From NCBI RefSeq assembly GCF_905220995.1, contig NZ_CAJNBJ010000001.1:434001-498000 (forward strand): a DNA stretch of 64,000 bases, given 5' to 3'. This stretch comes from Nitrospira defluvii. Lineage in GTDB: Bacteria > Nitrospirota > Nitrospiria > Nitrospirales > Nitrospiraceae. Below, piece after piece: positions 1 to 8,998 of this stretch (positions within the stretch are counted from its first letter, which is position 1; each line of letters opens with the position of its first letter). The notes under the pieces are model-generated. The model saw only the letters and a list, made by a program, of their open reading frames with translations. It searched no databases and was not told where the DNA came from. A program made the position numbers and the translations under genes.

Positions 1-246
1 CACCACAGTCTGGGTGACCGACTGGGGATCGACGATGCCTGTCCCGACCATCTTGGCCACCGCCGTCGACATAAACGCGCCGGCCACGTTGAGCCCACCG
101 GCCACGAGGACCGCGGTCGACGGACTCACCACGCGGGTTGAGACTACCGTCGCAATGGCATTGGCGCTGTCGTGCCATCCATTGGAAAAATCGAAGAGCA
201 ACGCCAGGACCACGACCACCAACAATAGTCCGCTCAGTTCAGCCAT
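1..246 (-). CDS. pit: PiT-family inorganic phosphate transporter, N-terminal part
   Basis: Inner-membrane phosphate (metal-phosphate) symporter; only the first 82 codons lie in the window and the gene runs off the left edge. The reverse strand reads from an ATG at 244-246 into a hydrophobic helix followed by FDFSNGWHDSANAIATVV, the hallmark of the first PiT repeat, then a glycine/alanine-rich second helix. It lies 63 bp downstream of a DUF47 protein on the same strand. Pit and DUF47 genes are commonly paired, so the two are probably co-transcribed. The family call is firm; the substrate (phosphate rather than another oxyanion) is by family only. Confidence 0.88.
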   Translation of the reverse strand, partial: MAELSGLLLVVVVLALLFDFSNGWHDSANAIATVVSTRVVSPSTAVLVAGGLNVAGAFMSTAVAKMVGTGIVDPQSVTQTVV

Positions 247-309
247 GACTGCCGCTTTCTACCCGCGCATAGTGATTGGGGTGTGTACCGAAGAAGGCTT
301 GGGAGGCGC

Positions 310-927
310 TCACGTGTGTTTCAATGCGATGCGCTCCAGAATGTTGGCGACATCTTCACAGCGATCGGTCCCCGCTTCAAAATTTTCGTAGATCTCTTTC
401 CATTTGATGACGGCGATCGGATCCGTTTCCTTCTCGAATAACGCCGAGATGGCGTCGCGCGAGATCCGGTCGGCTTCATTCTCCAGGCTATTGACCCGCA
501 CACTGCATTCCGTGACCGCTTGATGCGACTTGCCGAGCAAATCGACTGTGGCACCGACTTCGACCGCCGCCTGATACAGCACGTTTGCCAACCGAATCGC
601 CGCCTCCGTAGGCGCCACCACCTTGTACAACACGAATCGATCGGCAATCGCCTCGACCACATCCAGGATATCGTCCAGCGCGCTGGCTAAATCATGAATG
701 TCTTCCCGGTCGATCGGCGTGATGAAGGTCTGGTTGAGCTTCCTGGCAATTTCGTGCGTGATACCGTCGCCGACATGTTCAACGTCTTTGATGCGCTTTG
801 CCTTCTCAACTGGATTTCGGAAATCTTCCGTCATGTCTTTCAGCAGGCGACTGCCTTCGATCATGTTGTGGGCGGCATTCTTGAACAAATCGAAAAACGC
901 TTCTTCCCGCGGTATGAGCCCAAACAT
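310..927 (-). CDS. DUF47 family PhoU-like Pit accessory protein
   Basis: Predicted cytosolic all-helical protein of 205 residues, related to PhoU and to the TIGR00153 Pit accessory family. It starts MFGLIPREEAFFDLF and has the conserved block around residues 50-90 (HVGDGITHEI, then DREDIHDLASALDDILD), which in PhoU-like folds binds metals. The ATG at 925-927 was chosen over longer readings because AAAGGA lies just upstream and homologues begin MFG(L/F)xP. It is followed 63 bp later by the Pit transporter, suggesting an operon in which this protein modulates phosphate uptake. That role is inferred from pairing seen in other bacteria. Confidence 0.9.
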   Translation of the reverse strand: MFGLIPREEAFFDLFKNAAHNMIEGSRLLKDMTEDFRNPVEKAKRIKDVEHVGDGITHEIARKLNQTFITPIDREDIHDLASALDDILDVVEAIADRFVLYKVVAPTEAAIRLANVLYQAAVEVGATVDLLGKSHQAVTECSVRVNSLENEADRISRDAISALFEKETDPIAVIKWKEIYENFEAGTDRCEDVANILERIALKHT

Positions 928-1152
928 AAGGTCCTTTCTAGCGGGCCGTTGAACGGGGCTACGGCCCCTGGCTCCACGGCACCTGCAAGACTTTCGGCAG
1001 CACGATGCGACACGAGCATGCGCCGACTGTGGGCGCACCGGATGGCCATCGGAGCCCACCCGCACTCACCACAGTTTTCGCCTCGCGCTACTTGACGATC
1101 ACCGTGCCGCGCATGCTCCCGACTGCACCATCAGTGGGTCGGTCACCGGAGG

Positions 1153-2145
1153 TCACCACCGGACCAGTCCTGTGGCCCACGTTAAGCCCCCGCCGAACGC
1201 GCCGAACAACACGAGATCTCCTGCCGCAACTCGCTGCGTACGCACGGCCTGATCCAATGCGATCGGGAGGGAGGCCGAAGAGGTGTTGCCGTACTGTTCG
1301 ATCACCGAATACATCACGTCCTGCGACAACCCGAGACGGCGGCGAAGTTGCTCCAAAATTCGGGCATTCGCCTGATGGGCAATCACGCGATTCACATCCC
1401 CTGCTCTGAGGCCAAATTCTGTGAACAGCTCCAGCACCGCCCGTTCCAGGTGGCGCACCGCCGCACGAAAGACCGCACTGCCCCGCATCCGCAGAAAGTG
1501 CTCCTTCGCACGGACGGACTCGACTCCTCCCGGCTGCCGCGAACCTCCTGCTGGAATGGTGATGAGTCCATGCCCAGCCCCTTCAGCATAAAGTCGTAGG
1601 CCCAAAACTCCAGCCGCGTTGGATGCGGTCGATTCTTCCCCCACGACCACCACGGCGCCGGCTCCATCTCCGAACAAGAGGGCCGTTTCCCGATCCGTCG
1701 CATCAAGCGAACTCGACTTCACTTCGGCGGCAACCACCAGGCAGGAACGGATCTGGCCGCTTCGGATCAGCACATCGGCCATCGACAGCCCATAGAGAAA
1801 ACCTGAGCAGGACGCCGACAGGTCTACCGCCATCAGCGGACCGGTCCCCAGAGCGCGTTGCACATGACAGGCCGTAGAGGGAAAGGCGCTGTCCGGGGAG
1901 GTGGTTGACACGAGAATGGCGTCCAGCGACTTGGGCGGAAGACCCGCTGCCTCACAGGCACGTTGCCCCGCGGCGATCGCCAAATCCGAGGAGGCCTGTC
2001 CCGGCTCCGCCCAATGTCTGGTCCGAATTCCGGTCAGGGCCAAAATCTGTCCAGAATCTAACCCGAGCGGTCCCCCAACCTCTTCGTTGCCGACAACCCG
2101 AGGAGGCACGAATGAACCAGTTCCGACAATACGACTGCGCTTCAC
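1153..2145 (-). CDS. fabH: 3-oxoacyl-[acyl-carrier-protein] synthase III (FabH)
   Basis: Condenses acetyl-CoA with malonyl-ACP to start type II fatty acid synthesis in the cytosol. The 330-residue protein has the thiolase fold with the full FabH triad visible: Cys in DLSASCSGF (about residue 111), His in VIAHQAN (about 257) and Asn in YGNTSSAS (about 287). The GTG at 2143-2145 was chosen because AGGAA lies five bases before it and the product begins at the first beta strand (KRSRIVGTGSFVPP). An in-frame GTG 13 codons upstream is also possible. It stands alone here, some 60 kb from the acpP-fabF-fabG cluster of the same window, and is flanked by unrelated genes. Confidence 0.93.
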   Translation of the reverse strand: MKRSRIVGTGSFVPPRVVGNEEVGGPLGLDSGQILALTGIRTRHWAEPGQASSDLAIAAGQRACEAAGLPPKSLDAILVSTTSPDSAFPSTACHVQRALGTGPLMAVDLSASCSGFLYGLSMADVLIRSGQIRSCLVVAAEVKSSSLDATDRETALLFGDGAGAVVVVGEESTASNAAGVLGLRLYAEGAGHGLITIPAGGSRQPGGVESVRAKEHFLRMRGSAVFRAAVRHLERAVLELFTEFGLRAGDVNRVIAHQANARILEQLRRRLGLSQDVMYSVIEQYGNTSSASLPIALDQAVRTQRVAAGDLVLFGAFGGGLTWATGLVRW

Positions 2146-2350
2146 GGAGTTCCTACCGGAGTATTCTAGGCAATCGTCACCCACACCCTTCCGCCCCCTC
2201 TTGGAGGCGCGGCGCGATTATAGGACCCGGCTCAGGGAGGGTCAACCTCCGCTATGAGAATTCGTTGCTTTTCATCCCATGATCTGCTAGAAAAATTGTG
2301 TAGTTACGCTCCATTTCCCATCTGTATCCTCAGCCGTAAGGAGTCGCTGG

Positions 2351-3271
2351 ATGCTCTGGCATTCAAGGGGTTTGTGTGTGCACATGGCCGTGATCGTGGG
2401 GCTGCTCTGCATCGCAGGCGGATGCTCCAGCAAACCGAAACCGACAGCCGATGCCAAAGCCGTCAGCGGCACGGACGAGCAGATCTTCCTCGGCGACACG
2501 ATCGAGAAGAACTACGATCCCAATGTCATCATGAAGCGTGGCGAGGCCTTTTTTGAGAAGGAAGAGTTTGCTGAGGCGATCGTCGAATACCAGCATTTCC
2601 TGGAGCTCCATCGCGTCCACCCTCTGGCTGTCTATGCGCAGTTCCGTTTAGCTGAAAGCCATCTCCGGATGGGCAAATCGATCGACCGGGATCCAGATCC
2701 GATCCAAAAAGCGATTGCGGCGTTCGAGAAGTTGCGGAAGGAATTCCCCGGCAGCAAGTATGAAGCCCAGGCTCTCCAGCGCCTGGCGGACTGCCATGAT
2801 TGGCTTGCGCAGACACACCTGTTCGTCGGCCAATTCTATTATCGCCGCTCGTCCTATCTCGCGGCAGCGCATCGCTTTGACATGATTATGAAGGACTATC
2901 CGGACAAGAAGGTGGCTCCGGAAGCCCTCTATTACCTCGCGATGACCTACCAGGAACTCGGCGCAAACGACTGGGCCACGGAAAAACTCCAACTCCTGGC
3001 CGAAAAGTATCCCACTAGTGACGTAGCTGAGAGCGGCCGTCGATTGCTGGCTAAATTGGAGAAACAGGTCTCTCCGCCAGCCCCTCTAGTCGCAGCGAAC
3101 AATGAGTCCCAACCCACGCAGAACGGGCCGACCAACTCCTTGATAGCTAGTTCCTTCACAGCGGCGGGTCTTTCCACGCCCACATCCCCGAGCATTCCCG
3201 ACCTCAAGACCTCACCGGGTGTGTCCCTTCGGCAACCGTTTGTCGCGTGCCGGCTCGGCGCATGGTGTTGA
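2351..3271 (+). CDS. bamD: BamD-like outer membrane assembly lipoprotein
   Basis: Probable BamD (YfiO/ComL) component of the BAM complex that inserts beta-barrel proteins into the outer membrane. The N-terminus has a signal helix ending in a lipobox-like CIAGGC (Cys at about residue 25), so it should be lipid-anchored facing the periplasm. Residues about 55-240 form tetratricopeptide-like repeats typical of BamD: RGEAFFEKEEFAEAIVEYQ, then YAQFRLAESHLRMG, then EALYYLAMTYQELG. A start ATG at 2351 follows AAGGAG at good spacing. The last ~65 residues are a Pro/Ser/Thr-rich tail not needed by the family. It is divergent from fabH and convergent with the next gene. Other periplasmic TPR lipoproteins cannot be fully excluded. 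Confidence 0.85.
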   Translation: MLWHSRGLCVHMAVIVGLLCIAGGCSSKPKPTADAKAVSGTDEQIFLGDTIEKNYDPNVIMKRGEAFFEKEEFAEAIVEYQHFLELHRVHPLAVYAQFRLAESHLRMGKSIDRDPDPIQKAIAAFEKLRKEFPGSKYEAQALQRLADCHDWLAQTHLFVGQFYYRRSSYLAAAHRFDMIMKDYPDKKVAPEALYYLAMTYQELGANDWATEKLQLLAEKYPTSDVAESGRRLLAKLEKQVSPPAPLVAANNESQPTQNGPTNSLIASSFTAAGLSTPTSPSIPDLKTSPGVSLRQPFVACRLGAWC

Positions 3272-3301
3272 GACGAGGCAGGTCTGCTCTCCCCCCCCGG
3301 C

Positions 3302-4510
3302 TTATCGCATCTGTAAAGCCTCGAGGAGAAGGTCATTGACGGATGCCTTCAGACGCTGTTTCGCGTCGGGCAGAAACTGTGCGGCCGTCGTGTGCCCCTG
3401 CAACACCCTGAAATAGGCCTGTACCACCTCTTGATACCGACGCAGCAGCTTAAAGGCCAGGCGGGGGAAGGCATAGACGACGCTCGCAATACGACCCGTG
3501 ACTCGAAAGTCTGGGAGAATCTCCCGCTCAAGCGCGGCCTCATAGGCGAGCAACGATTCTGCGCACACCTGCTTATCCGCTAGAATCGCCCGAGCCACCA
3601 TCTGCCCGGACCGGACTGCGTAGTAGATTCCCTCCCCGAACAAGGGATCGACCAAATGCCCCGCATCTCCGATCAGCGCCGCGCGCCCGTTGACAAAGGT
3701 GGAGCACCCTTCCGATCTTTGGTTTCTCTCCGCCTCTGAATAGGCAGGGATTGGATGCCCAACCGGGCGCGGGACTTCCCACCCACTGAGACCTCGCTCC
3801 TCTTTCACGAAGCGTTCGAAGGTCGCTCGCAGATTCGTCGCTTTCCGACGAAACTCCCCCACTCCCACCGAGAGACACTCTCGTTTGGGGAAAATCCATC
3901 CGTAGCCCTGCCGGGCCGCCCCCACATCCACAAGGATCGTCGTGGAGCCAGGGAAATGTCGCCCCTCACCGATCTGCACCTCACTTTCAAGCGCGGGGGC
4001 CCGATACTGAGAGCGATTCGGAAAAAGTTGTCGTGCAACGAGGCTATTCGCCCCGTCCGCACCGATCACCACATGTGCGCGAAATCGTCGTTGCCCCGTG
4101 AGAACCTCTACGCCAGTGGAGTCCTGCGTGATCCCCTCCACACTGTCACCGGTGCGGATATCGGTCCCCGCGTGAATCGCCTGTTGCACCAGATAGTGAT
4201 CGAACCGATCTCGCATGACCATGTAGGCGATGGCCTCGGACGATTCGATAAGCAACGGGTCCCGTCCCCGATGAACAAACTGCACGCCCTTGATGGTCTG
4301 TTCAACGACAGACCGGAACCCAGGCTCCAGCAGCTGCTCGATACGCGCCGACAGGCCGCCGCCGCAAACTTTGTAGCGCGGGTGGGTGTCCTTGTCCAAA
4401 CCCAGCACCGCCAGGCCTCCCCGGCTGAGAGCCGCCGCAGCGCTCGCTCCCGCCGGCCCCATGCCGACGATGATCACATCGTAGGTTGTGCGCCCTTGGC
4501 GACCAGTCAT
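3302..4510 (-). CDS. FAD-dependent oxidoreductase of the geranylgeranyl reductase family
   Basis: Flavoprotein of 402 residues related to geranylgeranyl reductases, which saturate isoprenoid chains. It shows an N-terminal Rossmann FAD motif (DVIIVGMGPAGASAA), the family signature PRYKVCGGGLS near residue 45, the middle GADGANS, and the second FAD motif GDAGHLVDPLFGEG near residue 290. The ATG at 4508-4510 places the Rossmann motif about 10 residues in; a TTG 17 codons upstream is an alternative without a better ribosome site. It lies downstream of the cytochrome c maturation genes, 116 bp from ccdA and on the same strand. The substrate is unknown: quinone side chains or membrane isoprenoids are possibilities, and other aromatic-ring hydroxylase-like reactions are not excluded. 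Confidence 0.82.
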   Translation of the reverse strand: MTGRQGRTTYDVIIVGMGPAGASAAAALSRGGLAVLGLDKDTHPRYKVCGGGLSARIEQLLEPGFRSVVEQTIKGVQFVHRGRDPLLIESSEAIAYMVMRDRFDHYLVQQAIHAGTDIRTGDSVEGITQDSTGVEVLTGQRRFRAHVVIGADGANSLVARQLFPNRSQYRAPALESEVQIGEGRHFPGSTTILVDVGAARQGYGWIFPKRECLSVGVGEFRRKATNLRATFERFVKEERGLSGWEVPRPVGHPIPAYSEAERNQRSEGCSTFVNGRAALIGDAGHLVDPLFGEGIYYAVRSGQMVARAILADKQVCAESLLAYEAALEREILPDFRVTGRIASVVYAFPRLAFKLLRRYQEVVQAYFRVLQGHTTAAQFLPDAKQRLKASVNDLLLEALQMR

Positions 4511-4625
4511 CTGCTGTATTCCGATTGTGGAACGTCCCGCTCTCAGCCTTGCCGGACCCAAGGGGAGCCTGTAATGCGACGGGAATGTTCGAAGAGAGAC
4601 CGACGGGAAGAACCAGTGTTCCGCG

Positions 4626-5372
4626 TTATTGCCCGAGATACCAGCCGATCCCGTATCGCTCGAGAAAGCTCGTGATCATGGTCAGCGAATTGGCATAAAT
4701 CATCACGCCTACAACGATGAGTAATACCCCGCTGACGGTTGAGACGCCCCAGAGATAGGCTCGCACTTCCTTGAAGTAACTCAGGAATCGATCGACGCCC
4801 AGCGCGGTGAGGAACAACGGCAGGGCCAACCCCAACGAATAACAGGTGAGCAAGATGATGCCACTGAACATGGATTCAGTCGTGCTGGCGTACAGGAGAA
4901 TGGTTCCCAAGACAGGTCCCACACAGGGTGTCCATCCCGCCGCAAACGCGACGCCTATCAGGAACGAGCCCAGAAACCCGGCCGGCCGGTTTCGGAACTG
5001 GTATCGATGCTCCATCTTCAGAAAATTGAGATTCAACACGCCCAGCAAATAGAGACCGAACACGATCACCACGATTCCCCCGAATCGTCGCAGATGCTCC
5101 TGGTAGGTGATCAAGGCCTGACCCAACAGGCTTGCCGAAGCTCCGAATGCCACAAACACGGCCGAGAATCCTGCAATAAACAGGAGGGAATTGAGGACAA
5201 TCGCCTTGCGGAATCGGCTTCGCTCCGAGACATCGGTCAATTGTTCAATCGATAGCCCGGTAATATAGGAAATGTAGGAGGGCACGAGGGGCAACACACA
5301 GGGGGACACGAACGACAACAAGCCGGCAGAAAACGCGGCCACCAATGAGATCGACTGCATCGAGTCACTCAC
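4626..5372 (-). CDS. ccdA: CcdA-type cytochrome c biogenesis membrane protein
   Basis: Inner-membrane thiol-electron carrier that passes reductant from cytosolic thioredoxin to periplasmic thioredoxin-like proteins for haem attachment. The 248-residue protein has six hydrophobic segments and the two redox cysteines in the expected repeats: SFVSPCVLPLVPSYISY near residue 25 and GWTPCVGPVLG near residue 147. The GTG at 5370-5372 follows AGGAG with seven-base spacing and overlaps the end of the upstream thioredoxin gene by 8 bp, pointing to translational coupling. It closes the System II run of two thioredoxins, CcsB and ResB. Confidence 0.93.
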   Translation of the reverse strand: MSDSMQSISLVAAFSAGLLSFVSPCVLPLVPSYISYITGLSIEQLTDVSERSRFRKAIVLNSLLFIAGFSAVFVAFGASASLLGQALITYQEHLRRFGGIVVIVFGLYLLGVLNLNFLKMEHRYQFRNRPAGFLGSFLIGVAFAAGWTPCVGPVLGTILLYASTTESMFSGIILLTCYSLGLALPLFLTALGVDRFLSYFKEVRAYLWGVSTVSGVLLIVVGVMIYANSLTMITSFLERYGIGWYLGQ

Positions 5373-5934
5373 GCGAAGGCTCCTGTAACAGGGCTTCGAC
5401 TAGGCGCTTCCCTGCCGGCGCACTCCAGTCGCGGGCGCCGGGAATGCGGTTGCGGATGATACCCTTACGATCAATCAGGAAGGTCATCGGCAACTGGCGT
5501 GCACCGTACTGGAGGCCGATCCTGAAATCGGCGTCATGCAGCACGGGAAAGGTAAACCCGACTTCTTGCTGAAACGGACGAGTGACCGCCGTTCCCTGAG
5601 CATCAGTTGAAACCGCCAGGATCTCGAACTCCTTGCGGCTGAACGATCGATACAATCGCTCCATCGCCGGCATCTCGATTTTACAGGGGCCGCACCAGGT
5701 TGCCCAGAAATTGAGGAGCACGACTTTGCCGCGAAACTGATCGAGGGTGACGTTGAAGCCCTGGGAATCCTTGAGCAGAAAATTCGGCGCCTCATCATCG
5801 ACCTGAGGGGCACGATTGGCCACCGGGACGAACGATGGGTTCGCGGGGGAGGACTCTCCCCGAGCGTCGCCAAGAATGGCTCCGCCAATCACCAACCCCA
5901 CTCCGACCATGGAGCATACGGTCCAGCGCTTCAT
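5365..5934 (-). CDS. TlpA/ResA-like periplasmic thioredoxin (second copy)
   Basis: Thiol-disulfide oxidoreductase expected to keep apocytochrome CXXCH cysteines reduced in the periplasm. It has an N-terminal signal or anchor helix (residues about 5-25), then a thioredoxin fold with WATWCGPCKIEMP near residue 80 and the cis-proline region QLPMTFLIDRKG. The ATG at 5932-5934 gives the best signal peptide. An in-frame GTG at 5944-5946 that overlaps the stop of the preceding gene is an alternative and would imply tight coupling. It is the second of two adjacent TlpA-like genes and overlaps ccdA. The partition of labour between the two is not evident from sequence. Confidence 0.88.
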   Translation of the reverse strand: MKRWTVCSMVGVGLVIGGAILGDARGESSPANPSFVPVANRAPQVDDEAPNFLLKDSQGFNVTLDQFRGKVVLLNFWATWCGPCKIEMPAMERLYRSFSRKEFEILAVSTDAQGTAVTRPFQQEVGFTFPVLHDADFRIGLQYGARQLPMTFLIDRKGIIRNRIPGARDWSAPAGKRLVEALLQEPSRE

Positions 5935-5942
5935 CGTCACAC

Positions 5943-6566
5943 TCACGAGGCCGGCGCCACCTGAGGGGCGGGTGAACTGGCCGCCTTTTCCGCAGGCTTT
6001 AACAGTTGAGTGAGCACCTTGAGATTGTCCAGACGCGTCCAATCTCGAGGCCCAATCACCTTTTCACGCAACACGCCTTGCTGATCGATAATGTAGGTCT
6101 CGGGGACCCCCATCAACTTGTACCGCTTATCCGTCTGTCCCCAGGAATCGACCAGAACCGGGAAGGTGAGATTCAGCCCTTTGACGAAGGGCGGGATCTC
6201 CTTTTTAGTGGTGACCCGATCAATGCTGACGGCAAGGATCACCAATCCATCCTTCTCAAAGTTCTTGTACAACACTTCCATGGAGGGCATTTCTTCGCGG
6301 CAGGGCTTGCACCACGTCGCCCAGAAATTCAAGAAGACGACCTTTCCCCGGTAGTCCGACAAGCGCAATGGCTTATCGTTCAAGTCGGGGAGCTGAAAGT
6401 CCGGCGCCTGCTTACCGACGACGAGGGGTTCGTACTTCGAACTCTGCAGCCACACGACCAGAAACATCACCCCGAGAATGGCGGCGGCAACCAGCACGAC
6501 GACCGTTCGATTAGGTCCCCTTCGCGCCGCAGCGCCGGCAGATGTCTGATTGATCTGATCCGTCAT
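5943..6566 (-). CDS. ResA/TlpA-like membrane-anchored thioredoxin (first copy)
   Basis: Periplasm-facing thioredoxin-like protein of 207 residues. It has a single N-terminal membrane helix at residues about 21-41 and the active site WATWCKPCREEMP near residue 84, followed by GVPETYIIDQQG (cis-Pro loop). Its long C-terminal Ala/Pro tail is unusual but not informative. It begins 3 bp after ccsB and runs into the second thioredoxin, so the whole set reads as one transcript. By family it reduces apocytochrome c for System II haem ligation. ResA is the most likely equivalent because of the retained membrane anchor. Confidence 0.9.
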   Translation of the reverse strand: MTDQINQTSAGAAARRGPNRTVVVLVAAAILGVMFLVVWLQSSKYEPLVVGKQAPDFQLPDLNDKPLRLSDYRGKVVFLNFWATWCKPCREEMPSMEVLYKNFEKDGLVILAVSIDRVTTKKEIPPFVKGLNLTFPVLVDSWGQTDKRYKLMGVPETYIIDQQGVLREKVIGPRDWTRLDNLKVLTQLLKPAEKAASSPAPQVAPAS

Positions 6567-6569
6567 GGT

Positions 6570-7484
6570 CTACGCGTACGCATGTAGACCGGAGAGCAAA
6601 AAGTTGACTCCCCAGAAACAGAAAATCACCATCAGGAATCCGAAGATCGCATAGATGGCAGCCTTATGCCCTTCCCAGCCCCTCGTCATACGGGCATGAA
6701 TGTAGGCACCATAGATGAGCCATACGATCAATGACCAGGTTTCCTTCGGGTCCCAACTCCAATATCCACCCCATGCATAGTTCGCCCACATCGCCCCTAG
6801 AATGATCCCGAACGCCAGGAGCGGGAACCCAAGCATGATCGCCTTGTACCCAAGCTCATCGATAGTTTCGAGATCTGGAAAGGCCGCGTAGAATCGGGAC
6901 TGGATCCCCCGATTCACCGCTCGCTCCTTGAACAGATACATCAGACCCAAGCCACCAGCCATGGCAAAGGCCGCGTAGCTGGTCAAGGTGACGGAGACAT
7001 GAATGTAGATCCAATAACTGTTCAAGGCCGGCACGAGCGGCTCGGCGGTTTGATACCGATAGGGCAACAGCGAAGCCGCTCCCATGGCGATGAACCCGAT
7101 CCCCACCACAAACGCGCCGACCGCCTTGATCCTGTAGCGAAACTCCAGAAGCACGTATCCTAGAATAATGGCCCAGGATACGTAGGCCATCGCCTCGAAT
7201 TGATTCGACCACGGGGCAAAGGTCCCGGAATGTTCCATTCGCTCGAACGCGCGAGTGGTCAATGCGAGGGTATTCAACACCCATCCGAACACAGTGACCA
7301 ACGTGGCGACTTGTCCCAATTGGGTGGCCCAGGCACCGTCACGATCTTCAAGGTTGTCGATCGGGTGTCCTGCCGGAGCCATTTGCATGGCGGGACGTTT
7401 TGCGAAGAGATACGCCACATATAAACCCAGTGCGGCCAGGTAGAGCCAAAATGTCATATCGAAGAGAAACAACGATCGCATCAT
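6570..7484 (-). CDS. ccsB: Cytochrome c biogenesis protein CcsB/CcsA (ResC)
   Basis: Multi-pass inner-membrane protein (304 residues, about eight hydrophobic helices) that handles haem for System II cytochrome c synthase. The diagnostic tryptophan-rich haem-handling loop is present: WGGYWSWDPKETWSL near residue 240. Conserved histidines flank it, including one in HVSVTLTSYAAF and one in AYIHARMTRGWEGHKAA. Two consecutive ATG codons follow GGAGG; the first was used. It sits between resB (77 bp upstream) and the thioredoxin genes and forms the synthase complex with ResB. Confidence 0.94.
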   Translation of the reverse strand: MMRSLFLFDMTFWLYLAALGLYVAYLFAKRPAMQMAPAGHPIDNLEDRDGAWATQLGQVATLVTVFGWVLNTLALTTRAFERMEHSGTFAPWSNQFEAMAYVSWAIILGYVLLEFRYRIKAVGAFVVGIGFIAMGAASLLPYRYQTAEPLVPALNSYWIYIHVSVTLTSYAAFAMAGGLGLMYLFKERAVNRGIQSRFYAAFPDLETIDELGYKAIMLGFPLLAFGIILGAMWANYAWGGYWSWDPKETWSLIVWLIYGAYIHARMTRGWEGHKAAIYAIFGFLMVIFCFWGVNFLLSGLHAYA

Positions 7485-7561
7485 ACGGGCCTCCGTCTCT
7501 CATATCGTCGCGTGCAACCCGACGCCAAAGAAGCTCCCTTCGGGCGGCACTGCATCGGTCT

Positions 7562-8998
7562 TCAGGATGAGGTTTTTGCTTGAATCTTATCCGTCAGTTT
7601 CTTGAACTCTTTTTGAAAATCGATTTGGCTCTTATGCGTCGTGCCCCCGAGGTGCAGCGTCACCCCGGACTCGCCGGGGATAATTTTCGCCCACAGTCGC
7701 CGGTGATAGATCAGCGACGACAAGGTCATGCCCACCACCAACATCGTACACCCAATCCATACCATGTTGATGCCGGGATTCCTGGCAATCTGCAATCCGG
7801 TGAACTTCTTGGGCTGATACCCGATAAATTCGAACTGATACGCGGAGTCCTTGATCTCGAACAGATCCGGGTAATGATAGAACACCCAGGGCGTGGATTG
7901 TACGGAGCTGCGCTCATCAACCGCCAGCCGAATCGCAGGATTGGCATGTTCGGCAGTCTTAGAGAAGACCTTTTTCTCGGTTGAGTTAAACGCGAAATCT
8001 GCCACGAAATCGGTCATTTTCATCTTTAAGGGAAGTCCGTCGACGGCCTTTTCCTTGTTCCACTCAAGGTCGACCGTCGCGAGGATTTTGTCGCTCGCCT
8101 TCTCCTTGATATTGATTCGAGCCGCCTCGATCTGATCCCACGCATCCCCATAGCTGGACTGGTAAAACCAAATCCCTTTGTATACCAACGGATCATTGAC
8201 GGTAATGGTCTTCGTCATGGTCGGCGTTCCCTGATCGATGACCGTCAAGGTGCTGTTGTAGGACTTCACCGAACCGTTTTCATGGTAGTCGATCCAGAAC
8301 TTATCGACACGGAGATCAAAGTTGCCACGCGGGATGTGATAGGTCTGCCCCTCGAGACAGACCCCAAACTCCTGGAATCCATAATAACTACCAAGTAGCC
8401 CCCCCAACACGATCACAGTCGCGCTCAAATGGGCGACATGCGCCCCGATCCGACCCATGATGCCTTTGGTCGCATAGACGGTGACTTCCCCGGGATCACT
8501 TTTCGCTAGTACTCGGTAGCCCTTTTCAGCAAAAAGCCTCACGAGGCCCTCGGCAACGGTTTCTTTGGGTTGACTGAGCGCGAGGGTGGTCTGCTGCTTC
8601 ATCCCCTGGATAAACGACAGCGAGACACTGACTTTATCGTGACGCATCGAGCGCCAGACGCTGGGAAACCGTTTATAGAAACAGGTGAGGGAATTGACGC
8701 ACAGCAGACCGAGCAGACCGGTAAACCACCAGGTGTGATACACATCCGTAAACCCCAGGCGGAGAAACCAGCGATAGGCCTCTTCCCCGTACTCCTGCAC
8801 ATAGGTTTCCGGACGTTCACCCTGCTGAATCACAGTGCCGATGGTGGCCGTCATGGCAAGGACAATGAACAGGAACATCGCCAGCTTGATCGAGGCGAAA
8901 AAGTCCACCACCTCGCGCGAAAACTCTTCCCATCCCAGTCCGGAAGTGGACGGCCGAGATGCACTCACATCAGATGCTGCGTCGGATTTATCGTTCAT
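7562..8998 (-). CDS. resB: ResB-like cytochrome c biogenesis protein
   Basis: Second core component of System II cytochrome c synthase (478 residues). It has three N-terminal membrane helices (about residues 35-60, 88-110 and 180-205), a large periplasmic domain, and one C-terminal helix near residues 420-440, the standard ResB topology. Visible family features include FFASIKLAMFLFIVLAMTATIGT and HVAHLSATVIVLGGLLGS. First gene of the minus-strand maturation operon resB-ccsB-thioredoxins-ccdA. This suits an organism that makes many c-type cytochromes. Confidence 0.92.
   Translation of the reverse strand: MNDKSDAASDVSASRPSTSGLGWEEFSREVVDFFASIKLAMFLFIVLAMTATIGTVIQQGERPETYVQEYGEEAYRWFLRLGFTDVYHTWWFTGLLGLLCVNSLTCFYKRFPSVWRSMRHDKVSVSLSFIQGMKQQTTLALSQPKETVAEGLVRLFAEKGYRVLAKSDPGEVTVYATKGIMGRIGAHVAHLSATVIVLGGLLGSYYGFQEFGVCLEGQTYHIPRGNFDLRVDKFWIDYHENGSVKSYNSTLTVIDQGTPTMTKTITVNDPLVYKGIWFYQSSYGDAWDQIEAARINIKEKASDKILATVDLEWNKEKAVDGLPLKMKMTDFVADFAFNSTEKKVFSKTAEHANPAIRLAVDERSSVQSTPWVFYHYPDLFEIKDSAYQFEFIGYQPKKFTGLQIARNPGINMVWIGCTMLVVGMTLSSLIYHRRLWAKIIPGESGVTLHLGGTTHKSQIDFQKEFKKLTDKIQAKTSS

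Noticed and set aside
3755-4675. Opposite-strand reading frame of 306 codons over the flavoprotein gene
   Set aside because: Antisense to a gene with clear FAD motifs; the translation has no recognisable fold.
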